In this document: positions 8,568 to 16,514 of the stretch, one piece after another
Position numbering within the stretch: position 1 is the stretch's first letter
Layout: each line of letters begins with the position of its first letter
Virus record (IMG/VR): IMGVR_UViG_3300025138_000052
Location: 1 to 53,912 of that record
Direction: 5' to 3' (one strand)
Length of the DNA: 53,912 nucleotides
Source of the DNA: a virus
Program-made: the position numbers and the translations under genes
Notes under the pieces: generated by a model
What the model was told of the DNA's origin: nothing
Database searches by the model: none
The model's input: only the letters and a program-made list of their open reading frames with translations

Positions 8568-9220
8568 GTTTTGAGAAAAATGGATACACAGTAATTAAAA
8601 AAGCTATCTCCCCTGAGATTGCTGATTTTGTATACAAATACTTTTTATTAAAAAGAAAAGTAGCTAGAACCTTATTTGACAACAAATACATTTCACCGAT
8701 GACCGAATATTTTGGTGTATGGAATGACGCCCAAGTTCCTGAAACTTATTCTCATTATGGAGACATTGCCATGGAAACTTTACTTACCGAAGTAAAACCT
8801 ATTATGCAAAAACAGACAGGTTTAAAATTAATTGAGACGTATGCATATGCACGAATTTATAAAAAAGGAGATATTTTGCATAAACATAAAGATAGGTTTA
8901 GCTGTGAAATATCTACCACTTTAAATCTAGGTGGAGACGATTGGCCTATTTATATTAACCCAAATAAAAAAGAAGGTGAAGTAGATAATAAAACAGGAGC
9001 TTATAAGCCTTCTAAATCCAAAGGAACTAAAGTAAAATTAAATCCTGGGGATATGTTGGTGTATCGAGGCAATATTTTAGAACATTGGAGAGATGCATTC
9101 AAAGGAACGGATTGCGGACAAGTATTTTTACACTACAATAACAAAGCAACTAAAGGCTCTGAAGATAATAAGTTTGATAAAAGAGAACATTTAGGACTTC
9201 CCGCTTGGTTTAAAAGATGA
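8564..9220 (+). CDS. 2-oxoglutarate/Fe(II) oxygenase-like protein
   Basis: A 218-residue protein with MSFEKNGYTVIKKAIS at the N-terminus, as in phytanoyl/prolyl hydroxylase-like enzymes. LHKHKDRFSCEISTTLNLG supplies HxD, and LNPGDMLVYRGNILEHWRD supplies the distal H; the usual downstream R is not obvious (DCGQVFLHYN). Ribosome site AAGGAGAAAA lies inside the previous gene. Third of three. Just after its stop a protein-like frame without a start continues (see findings). Confidence 0.7.
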   Translation: MSFEKNGYTVIKKAISPEIADFVYKYFLLKRKVARTLFDNKYISPMTEYFGVWNDAQVPETYSHYGDIAMETLLTEVKPIMQKQTGLKLIETYAYARIYKKGDILHKHKDRFSCEISTTLNLGGDDWPIYINPNKKEGEVDNKTGAYKPSKSKGTKVKLNPGDMLVYRGNILEHWRDAFKGTDCGQVFLHYNNKATKGSEDNKFDKREHLGLPAWFKR

Positions 9221-9291
9221 TATAGTTCCCCCACGCTGGGATAGATTTCCACCACACCAATCTGTCCTGGCACCTTATTTAGAGGAGAGTT

Positions 9292-11511
9292 ATGTTACAA
9301 AAATTAGGATTTGCACCAGGATTTAACAAGCAAGTAACCGAGACCGGGGCCGAGGGTCAGTGGTTTGACGGTGATAACGTACGTTTTAGATATGGTTCCC
9401 CAGAAAAAATAGGCGGATGGCAACAGTTAGGAAGTACTAAATTAACTGGTGTAGGAAGAGCTATTCATCATTGGGATGATAATGCGGGTATTAAATATGC
9501 AGCTATAGGAACCAATAGAATTTTATATGCTTATTCAGGGGGTGCCTATTATGATATCCACCCTATTAGAGTTACTTTAACAGGGGCTAATTTTACCAGT
9601 GCATCTAGTCAACCTACCATAACCATAACTACCGGCAGTCCCCATGGATTATTAAAAAACGATATTGTTTTATTTAATAGCGTTTCTGGTCTAAGTGGAT
9701 CTACTTTTACGAACTCGTCTTTTGAAGATCAAAAATTTATGGTTACTTCTATAACTTCGCCTACCGTCTTTGTTATAACCATGGATGCTAATGAGTCCGG
9801 AACTCCTTTAAGTACGGCTGGATCTGCTTCAATTCTTTGTTATTACAGTGTAGGGCCAGCACAGCAATTAGGTGGCTTTGGTTGGGGTACAGGACTATGG
9901 AGCGGTACAGTAGCTGGAACAGCAACAAGTACCTTACAAACAGCTTTAACAGATACAAACACCACTACAATAGTTTTAAACAGTAGCTCCGCGTTTCCGG
10001 GAGCAGGGACCATTCAAATAGGTAATGAATTTATTTCTTATACCAATAATAATACCACTACTAATACTTTAACTGGCGGGGCCAGAGGAGTAGATGGTAC
10101 TACTGCTACAACTCACAGCGCAGGGGATACCGTTACCAATCTTACAAGTTATGCTGGATGGGGTGATCCTTCTTCTACTGACTTTACGATTAATCCTGGT
10201 TTATGGGTATTAGATAATTTTGGTACTAAATTAATAGCACTCATTTATAATGGTAGATGTTTTGAATGGGATGCCTCTGCTGCTAATGCTACCTCTGTTA
10301 GGGCAACATTATTAGCAAATGCTCCTACAGCATCACGCCATGTATTAGTATCCACACCCGATAGACACTTAGTATTCTTTGGAACCGAAACTACAGTGGG
10401 GGATCCTACTACTCAAGACGACATGTTTATTAGATTCTCTTCTCAAGAAAGTATTGATCAAACAGATTCATATACGGTTAAAGCAGAGAACACCGCAGGA
10501 ACACAAAGACTTGCAGACGGTTCTAAAATTATGGGTTCTATTAAAGGTAGAGATTCCATTTATGTATGGACCGATACTGCATTGTTCTTAATGAAATTCG
10601 TAGGACAGCCTTTTACTTTCTCCTTTGAACAAGTAGGTACTAACTGTGGATTGTTTGGAAAGAATGCATGTATTGAAGTAGATGGTTCCGCTTATTGGAT
10701 GTCGGAAAATGGTTTCTTTAATTACGACGGTCAATTAAAATCTATGCCCTGTTTAGTAGAGGACTATGTGTATGATAGTATTAATGATACCTCTAGAGAT
10801 TTAATTAATGCAGGTTTAAATAATTTATTTGGAGAAATTAATTGGTTCTACTGTAGTAATGGATCGGATGTGGTCGACAGATCTGTTACCTATAACTACT
10901 TAGACTCATCAACTCAACGTCCTATATGGACCACATCTAGAATGAATACTGTAACTGTAAATGGACAATCTCGTAAAGTTGGTGTACCGAGAACCGCTTG
11001 GCAAGATTCAGCGGTATTTAATAAACCTCACGCAACCTTTTATGATTCAACAGATAATGCATCTACTGATTGCACTGGTAATACGGACGGTATTACGATA
11101 TACTATAACCACGAAACGGGGACTGATCAAGTTAATGCTGGTGGTATTATTACACCGATACAGGCAAATATATTATCAGGTGATTTTGACATTACTCAAA
11201 AAAGAAGTAATACAGGTCAGACTGTTGGTACACCAGATATCAGAGGAGATGGTCAATACGTTATGAGAATTAGTAGATTTATACCAGATTTCATAAACCA
11301 AACAGGGGACACTCAAGTAAGTTTTACTACTAGGATGTATCCAAATAGTACTCCTCAAACTACCGATTTTGCAATTGATGCAACCACTACTTTTAAAAGT
11401 ACCAGAGTTAGAGCCAGGTCTATTGCATTAAAAGTTTCTAACACAGGTAGCGATCAAGATTGGAAATTAGGTACTTTTAGATTAGATATTTCTCCAGGGG
11501 GTATGAGATAA
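9292..11511 (+). CDS. Tail nozzle / stabilisation protein
   Basis: A 739-residue beta-rich protein starting MLQKLGFAPGFNKQVTETG, then EGQWFDGDNVRFRYGSPEKIGGW. The layout resembles nozzle (tail tubular B-like) or DNA-stabilisation proteins of podoviruses: an N-terminal arm, propeller-like middle (SIKGRDSIYVWTDTALFLM, GFFNYDGQLKSMPC) and a beta C-terminus. Residues about 230-290 carry the 'GNEFISYTN..RGVDGTTATTHSAGD' type module also glimpsed at the left edge of the window. Start has GAGGAGAG. Family assignment is by layout and memory. Confidence 0.55.
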   Translation: MLQKLGFAPGFNKQVTETGAEGQWFDGDNVRFRYGSPEKIGGWQQLGSTKLTGVGRAIHHWDDNAGIKYAAIGTNRILYAYSGGAYYDIHPIRVTLTGANFTSASSQPTITITTGSPHGLLKNDIVLFNSVSGLSGSTFTNSSFEDQKFMVTSITSPTVFVITMDANESGTPLSTAGSASILCYYSVGPAQQLGGFGWGTGLWSGTVAGTATSTLQTALTDTNTTTIVLNSSSAFPGAGTIQIGNEFISYTNNNTTTNTLTGGARGVDGTTATTHSAGDTVTNLTSYAGWGDPSSTDFTINPGLWVLDNFGTKLIALIYNGRCFEWDASAANATSVRATLLANAPTASRHVLVSTPDRHLVFFGTETTVGDPTTQDDMFIRFSSQESIDQTDSYTVKAENTAGTQRLADGSKIMGSIKGRDSIYVWTDTALFLMKFVGQPFTFSFEQVGTNCGLFGKNACIEVDGSAYWMSENGFFNYDGQLKSMPCLVEDYVYDSINDTSRDLINAGLNNLFGEINWFYCSNGSDVVDRSVTYNYLDSSTQRPIWTTSRMNTVTVNGQSRKVGVPRTAWQDSAVFNKPHATFYDSTDNASTDCTGNTDGITIYYNHETGTDQVNAGGIITPIQANILSGDFDITQKRSNTGQTVGTPDIRGDGQYVMRISRFIPDFINQTGDTQVSFTTRMYPNSTPQTTDFAIDATTTFKSTRVRARSIALKVSNTGSDQDWKLGTFRLDISPGGMR

Positions 11512-12134
11512 TGGCAGTTCCTGGTTTTTACAATGCAGCAGATCAAGATTTATACGATCAAGGAGATTATTTTTTACCGCAAGAACAATACAGATTAAAT
11601 TTAGGAACGGACACTGGTGCTCCGAATAGAGTAGAATTTAATCCCTCTCAAGAGGGTATTGGTTCTTTACAGCAATATTACCCCTTTCCCAATTATGGTG
11701 AAGAGGAGGATGATGATGGTAGAGGTAAAGGATTACCTCCTGGACCTAATGCAGGTCTTGGAAACTTACTTGATAGATATGATCAAGCAGGTTATTTCGG
11801 AAGAAATTTAATTAATATGCCAATGAGTATGTTAGCTCCACCATTAGCAGCTCCATTGGCAATGTATAATATGGGTAGAAGTGTATATGATTTTGGTAGA
11901 AAGGTTCTTGGTTATAATAATGATATTGATATTCCAGAGGGGGGAAGTTTTTCAAGAAATCCTGGGCTAGGTTTTTCTAATAGAGATACGGCAGATGTTC
12001 AACAATTTGGTCAAGACGTTATAGATCGTCAAGATTACGAAACTTTTGGAACAGCGAAAGGTGAAACAGCGGCAGAATCAGAGGCAGCAGATGCTGCAGC
12101 ATCCGAAAGTTACTCAGATAGTGAAATGGATTAA
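11511..12134 (+). CDS. Hypothetical virion-region protein
   Basis: A 207-residue protein of unknown family, overlapping the nozzle gene stop by 1 base (TAATG). N-terminus is Tyr/Gln/Asp rich, residues about 62-75 are acidic (YGEEEDDDGRGKG), the middle has a hydrophobic Met/Ala/Pro stretch (MSMLAPPLAAPLAMYNMG), and the C-terminus is acidic Ala/Glu. The amphipathic middle and its place before the internal proteins suggest a minor virion or ejection component. No enzyme motifs. Confidence 0.45.
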   Translation: MAVPGFYNAADQDLYDQGDYFLPQEQYRLNLGTDTGAPNRVEFNPSQEGIGSLQQYYPFPNYGEEEDDDGRGKGLPPGPNAGLGNLLDRYDQAGYFGRNLINMPMSMLAPPLAAPLAMYNMGRSVYDFGRKVLGYNNDIDIPEGGSFSRNPGLGFSNRDTADVQQFGQDVIDRQDYETFGTAKGETAAESEAADAAASESYSDSEMD

Positions 12135-12136
12135 TT

Positions 12137-12301
12137 ATGGCAAAAATTGTACAATCACTAACCAGAGCAAGTAAAGAGTATGAACAAAGAACCTTTCAAT
12201 CTTTAGTCAGGGATCTGGACTCCGTAATCACAAAATTAAATTCTTCTTTTCAGGAAGAAGTAAAACAAGAGATAGAAGCTAAGAGCTTCTTTTTAGAATA
12301 A
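12137..12301 (+). CDS. Small helical protein, 54 aa
   Basis: ATG at 12137, 2 bases after the previous stop; TAA at 12299-12301 overlaps the next ATG (TAATG). The sequence is MAKIVQSLTRASKEYEQRTF, then QSLVRDLDSVITKLNSSFQ and EEVKQEIEAKSFFLE. It is all-helical with heptad-like spacing, so probably a coiled-coil subunit. The tight coupling on both sides supports it being real. Function is unknown; probably virion assembly. Confidence 0.6.
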   Translation: MAKIVQSLTRASKEYEQRTFQSLVRDLDSVITKLNSSFQEEVKQEIEAKSFFLE

Positions 12302-12636
12302 TGGCAGTAGTAAACCAATACAAATTTGTAGGAACAGATAATAATACTACAGGAAATGCATTAACTGTTTTTGCAACAAATAGTCCTTTGGTAAATGAAA
12401 CTATAATTATTAAATCCATTCTAGTTACATCTGCAGGAACACCAGCAGTGACTGTTACAAACAATAGTATCACAGCTATTAAATCTGCAGCATTGACAGC
12501 TAATGTAACCACAGAATTATTAACTCAACCATTAATCGTAGAAGGTGGGTCTGCTTTTACTATACAATCAAGCACTACAGACTCATTTGATTTTGCGGTT
12601 AGCTTTTTAAACATTAAAAAGGAGAAAATAGACTAA
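12301..12636 (+). CDS. Small beta-rich virion protein, 111 aa
   Basis: A beta-sandwich-like protein (YKFVGTDNNTTGNALTVFA, IIIKSILVTSAGTPAVTV, LLTQPLIVEGGSAFTIQ, FDFAVSFLNI). Pattern and length parallel the protein at 3377. Start codon overlaps the previous stop, stop overlaps the next ATG (TAATG). Decoration or fibre-associated role is inferred from the resemblance and from the neighbouring virion genes. Confidence 0.5.
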   Translation: MAVVNQYKFVGTDNNTTGNALTVFATNSPLVNETIIIKSILVTSAGTPAVTVTNNSITAIKSAALTANVTTELLTQPLIVEGGSAFTIQSSTTDSFDFAVSFLNIKKEKID

Positions 12637-12836
12637 TGAAAACTACTATTATAGACGGAAAAGAGATACCTATGTTGGATGCAGCCAACGTTACTACTAC
12701 TTATAGACACAAAGAAACTGGAGAAGTTTTTAAAGAAAGAAAAGACTGGGAAACCAAGGGTTATAAAAAAGAAGATATGGCACAAGACGTAAATGTGATG
12801 ATGCCACCTCTTGATTTGTTTTTAAAAACAAAGTAA
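12636..12836 (+). CDS. Small conserved phage protein, 66 aa
   Basis: MKTTIIDGKEIPMLDAANV, then YRHKETGEVFKERKDWETKGY. The YRHKETGEVFKERKDWE motif is familiar from other marine phages next to nozzle and internal virion genes, with no known function. Translation is coupled to the previous gene by a TAATG overlap, with GGAGAAAA upstream. Charged and soluble. Confidence 0.55.
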   Translation: MKTTIIDGKEIPMLDAANVTTTYRHKETGEVFKERKDWETKGYKKEDMAQDVNVMMPPLDLFLKTK

Positions 12837-12861
12837 AACGTATAGAATAAGGAAAAATTAT

Positions 12862-14166
12862 ATGGCAATAACAAATTCACAACAAGCTAGACAAATGTAC
12901 AACCAAGGCGGATATGCTGATATGGGTCTTATGGCTCCTAGACAGAACTATGGCCTAGGTAGTTTTGTAAAAAAAGCGGTTCGTGGTGTTAAAAAAATTG
13001 CTAAAAGTCCCATAGGTAAAGCTGCTTTGTTATATGCAGGTACTGCAGGACTAGGTTCATTAGCAGCTGGCGGCGGTTTTGGAAGTTTACTTCAAGCGCG
13101 CACATACGCTCCTTCTATGGTAGGTTCTAATTTATTAACAGGTTTAGCTAGAGCCAGAAGTGGTTTAGGTCTTCTTGGTGGTGGTAGTGGTGGTAGTGGA
13201 GGAAGCACTACAGGTAATCCTAGCTTTTTAAGTAAACTAAATCCTTTCGGTAAAAACTTTAGTGGTAAAACGGCTTTTCTTACTGGAGGTGCATTAGCAA
13301 CAGCATTACCTTTTATGATGGGTGGTGATGATGATGAGGTAGAAGAAGTTTCAGAATCATTTACAGGAATGCCTTCTAGTATTCAGGATATAACAGGTCA
13401 AGCAAGAGCTTATTACAGCGGCGGTCCAAAAAACAGCAATTTAAATTTCATGCCACAGAAAAAATTTGTATCAGAAAATTTTTATGCAGCTGACGGTGGT
13501 AGAGCTGGTTATGCTAATGGTATGTTAGTAGATGATGAAGAAGAAGAATTTATGAGATCACGTGCAGGACAATCTTTTAGACAACCACAAACATTTTTAA
13601 ATATGGGTGGTGGTGCAGGGGATCAACAAGCACAACAAATGTTAATGATGGCTTACGCAAAATATAGAAAACAAGGTGGTGATATGCCTTTTGAACAATT
13701 TGTTAAAGCAGTAATGCAGCAACAACAGTCTCAAGGTATGGAACAACCTACCATGGCAGCTAACGGCGGTAGAATTAATGCTGCTGAAGGTGGAATCATG
13801 GACACGGAACAAGCTGAAATGATTGACATGGGTGGACAAGAAAAAGATTTTAGAGAAACTGGTGGGTTTGTAGAAATGGGTGGTGAAGAAAGAGCTGACG
13901 ATGTTCCTGCAAGACTATCTAAAAATGAATTTGTATTCACAGCCGATGCGGTAAGAAACGCAGGCGGTGGAGATATAGACCAAGGTTCAGCAGTTATGCA
14001 AAATTTAATGGATAACTTAGAAGCAGGAGGACAAATTTCTCAAGAGTCACAAGGTTTAGAAGGTGGTGGTGAAGAAGAAATGATGTCGGAAGAAATTGTA
14101 GAAGAACCAAATGGTGCTCAAGCAATGTACGAACAACAACAAGCACTACAATCAAGGATGATATAA
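12862..14166 (+). CDS. Internal virion-type protein with GGR motifs
   Basis: A 434-residue protein. Residues 30-60 are basic then hydrophobic (SFVKKAVRGVKKIAKSPIG followed by an Ala/Gly membrane-like stretch), and a second Ala/Leu/Gly hydrophobic segment lies near 140-152. ADGGRAGYANGM, AANGGRINAAEGGI and GGFVEMGGEERADDVPARL are repeated short motifs shared with other proteins here. LSKNEFVFTADAVRNAGGG is a conserved block in marine phages. The hydrophobic and Gln-rich parts suit an ejection protein. Stop overlaps the next start (TAATG). Confidence 0.5.
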   Translation: MAITNSQQARQMYNQGGYADMGLMAPRQNYGLGSFVKKAVRGVKKIAKSPIGKAALLYAGTAGLGSLAAGGGFGSLLQARTYAPSMVGSNLLTGLARARSGLGLLGGGSGGSGGSTTGNPSFLSKLNPFGKNFSGKTAFLTGGALATALPFMMGGDDDEVEEVSESFTGMPSSIQDITGQARAYYSGGPKNSNLNFMPQKKFVSENFYAADGGRAGYANGMLVDDEEEEFMRSRAGQSFRQPQTFLNMGGGAGDQQAQQMLMMAYAKYRKQGGDMPFEQFVKAVMQQQQSQGMEQPTMAANGGRINAAEGGIMDTEQAEMIDMGGQEKDFRETGGFVEMGGEERADDVPARLSKNEFVFTADAVRNAGGGDIDQGSAVMQNLMDNLEAGGQISQESQGLEGGGEEEMMSEEIVEEPNGAQAMYEQQQALQSRMI

Positions 14167-15074
14167 TGGCATTACCAGATTATTTACAAGATACTTCAAA
14201 AGATTTTGCCCGTCAGGCGACGGCCGCATATTCAGCACCCATTAATACCGATACGTTTACTGGTAGACAGTTTGTTGCTGGACAAGATCCACTGCAAACA
14301 CAAGCAACAGCTTTAGCCACACAAGGTGTTGGTTCTTATCAACCGTATTTACAAGCAGCACAAACTTTTCAAGGACAATCTGCAGGAGCCTTAGGGGATT
14401 CTGCATCTACGGTTGGGGGTCTAAGTTCTTTGACCGGACCTAACGCTTACCAACCTTTTATGTCTCCATATCAAACAGATGTTATTGACGCTACTTTAAG
14501 TGAATATGATAGATCTAGATTAGGTGGACAACAAAGTATTAGAGATGCCGCAGTGTCTTCAGGTAATTTTGGTGGTGGTAGAGAGGGAGCAATGATGGGT
14601 CAATATAATGCAGACTCATTAATAAACAGAGCTGCTTTACAAGCACAGCTATTACAACAAGGATTCACTCAAGCTAATCAATTAGGCCAACAAAATTTTA
14701 CTAATCAACAGAACATAGGTGTTGCACAAAACAATTTAGCAAATGCTTTTGGACAACAAGGAGTTGCTCAAATGGGTCTATCTAATTTTAACCGACAAGG
14801 TATGGGTGCGGACATTAATGCATTAGGTACACTCGGTTCATTAAATAGAGCTCAAGATCAAGCTCTATTAACCGCGGATCAACAAGCAGCCCAGACAGCA
14901 GCGTATGAGCCTTACGCAAGGCTTGGTCGATATGGTGATGCTATAACTGGTTTAGCTGGTGGAGTAGCTGGACAACAATTTCAACAACAAGCTCCTGCGG
15001 ATCCTTACCAAACTGCACTAGGTACAGCTATGGGTATTGGTGGATTGTACGGAAAAATATTTGGTAAATCATAA
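14166..15074 (+). CDS. Internal virion (ejection) protein, Ala/Gln-rich
   Basis: A 302-residue helical protein very rich in Q, A and G. Key parts are MSPYQTDVIDATLSEYDRS, RDAAVSSGNFGGGREG and repeated QLGQQNFTNQQNIG, with a hydrophobic glycine-rich C-terminus (GLAGGVAGQQF). The 'SGxFGGGREG' block recurs in DNA-injection proteins of podoviruses. It overlaps its upstream neighbour and is followed by the next gene after 2 bases. Likely ejected into the host envelope with DNA; this is inference. Confidence 0.55.
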   Translation: MALPDYLQDTSKDFARQATAAYSAPINTDTFTGRQFVAGQDPLQTQATALATQGVGSYQPYLQAAQTFQGQSAGALGDSASTVGGLSSLTGPNAYQPFMSPYQTDVIDATLSEYDRSRLGGQQSIRDAAVSSGNFGGGREGAMMGQYNADSLINRAALQAQLLQQGFTQANQLGQQNFTNQQNIGVAQNNLANAFGQQGVAQMGLSNFNRQGMGADINALGTLGSLNRAQDQALLTADQQAAQTAAYEPYARLGRYGDAITGLAGGVAGQQFQQQAPADPYQTALGTAMGIGGLYGKIFGKS

Positions 15075-15076
15075 TC

Positions 15077-16501
15077 ATGAAAACTTTAAATAGACCAATG
15101 TTTAAATACGGAGGACCCATTAAGGAAGGGGTTATGTCTGGTATTAGAGAACCAAAAAGAAAAGGTGGGTCTATGGGTGAACCACAAGCTATTAACACAG
15201 TAGGAAGTCCTTTGTCACCAATGTCTAGTGATGGCAGAGCTAACTATGCTGCACCATTAATTCCTATTGGAATGGGCATAGCCTCTGGTATTGCAAGAGC
15301 TGCACCTTTAGCATTAAGATATGGAAGACTAGGAATAAATAAATTAAAAAATTTATTTGGTAGAACAGTATATAAACCAGATGTAGGTACAAAAATAGCT
15401 ACTGGAAAAAATAAAGATCCATTTACACCCATTAAAAAAGTTTTTGAACCAAACCAAACTGGTGTGAGTGGATATCTTATGAGATCACCCGAAGCTAAAT
15501 TTCTAACAGGTGCTGGTGGTACGATCTCTAAATATGCAAGTAAGGCTCTAACAGGTGCTGCGAAATCACCTCTTACAATTGGTGGTATTACTTTAGGTTT
15601 TACAGACGCATTTCCTACAGGAAAACCTTTTGGTCCGGATAAATATTTACCAAATGTACTAGGTCAAAGGTTTGACGAGCAAGGTAATAAAATACCTGGC
15701 ACAGGGATATTTAACGATAAAATAAAACCAAAACCTACAGATGATGAAGCTAAAGTTCTAACTGATGCAGAAAAAATAGCTATGGCAGAACAGAAAAAAG
15801 CTAGAATGGAAGGAGCTAAGTTAGCTAAAGAAAAGTTTGCTGCGGAACAAAAAGCAAAGCGTATAGAAGGCTATAGAAAAATTATGGATATTGAAGGTAT
15901 GCAAAAAGATGCTGCTTATGATTCTTTGATTGCAGCTAGTAAAGCTGTAACTAGCGATCCTGACTTTAAAGGAAGTATTAAAGACGGAAGTTTAATTAAT
16001 AAAATCATTGGGTCTACTAGTAAAGCTTTTGATAAACCTAAAGCAACTGAACAAGCAATTAATAGTCTTATTCTTAAAGGCGAGATCCAAAAAGATTTAA
16101 AAAAAGAAGATAAAGGAAGTCAATACCAAGCAGCAAAAAATTATTCAGATGAATTTAACGTTGATATTGGCCAAGCTTATAAAAATTTAGGGTTTGATAA
16201 AAGTAAAAACCTTTCAGAAAATGTACTGATAGCTAATAAAGCTAATAATTCCACAACCGCGACCACTGATACAATCCTTGAAGGTGTGAGATTAACTTAT
16301 GAAGGCGTAGTTCCACAAGTAGTTATTACTGATGCTGAATTAATTGACGCAAAAACTAAAGGTTTAATTAAAAAAGACGCAACGGACATTAAGATTTTTG
16401 AAGACGAAGTTAAAAACAATAAACTAGGTCCTGGCATATATGTTGTAAACAAATCCGTTTTTGCAATTGATGACAACAACCAAAAGAGACAATTAAGATA
16501 G
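15077..16501 (+). CDS. Internal virion-type protein
   Basis: A 474-residue protein starting MKTLNRPMFKYGGPIKEG, then MSGIREPKRKGGSMGEPQ, a signature I recognise from uncultured marine phages (function unknown). Residues about 55-170 contain several hydrophobic/glycine helices (IPIGMGIASGIARAAPLAL). A highly charged Lys/Glu helix follows (about 235-275: EKIAMAEQKKARMEGAKLA). The amphipathic build and place between two ejection-type genes suggest an internal head protein. Confidence 0.5.
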   Translation: MKTLNRPMFKYGGPIKEGVMSGIREPKRKGGSMGEPQAINTVGSPLSPMSSDGRANYAAPLIPIGMGIASGIARAAPLALRYGRLGINKLKNLFGRTVYKPDVGTKIATGKNKDPFTPIKKVFEPNQTGVSGYLMRSPEAKFLTGAGGTISKYASKALTGAAKSPLTIGGITLGFTDAFPTGKPFGPDKYLPNVLGQRFDEQGNKIPGTGIFNDKIKPKPTDDEAKVLTDAEKIAMAEQKKARMEGAKLAKEKFAAEQKAKRIEGYRKIMDIEGMQKDAAYDSLIAASKAVTSDPDFKGSIKDGSLINKIIGSTSKAFDKPKATEQAINSLILKGEIQKDLKKEDKGSQYQAAKNYSDEFNVDIGQAYKNLGFDKSKNLSENVLIANKANNSTTATTDTILEGVRLTYEGVVPQVVITDAELIDAKTKGLIKKDATDIKIFEDEVKNNKLGPGIYVVNKSVFAIDDNNQKRQLR

Positions 16502-16514
16502 GAGTAATTAATCC

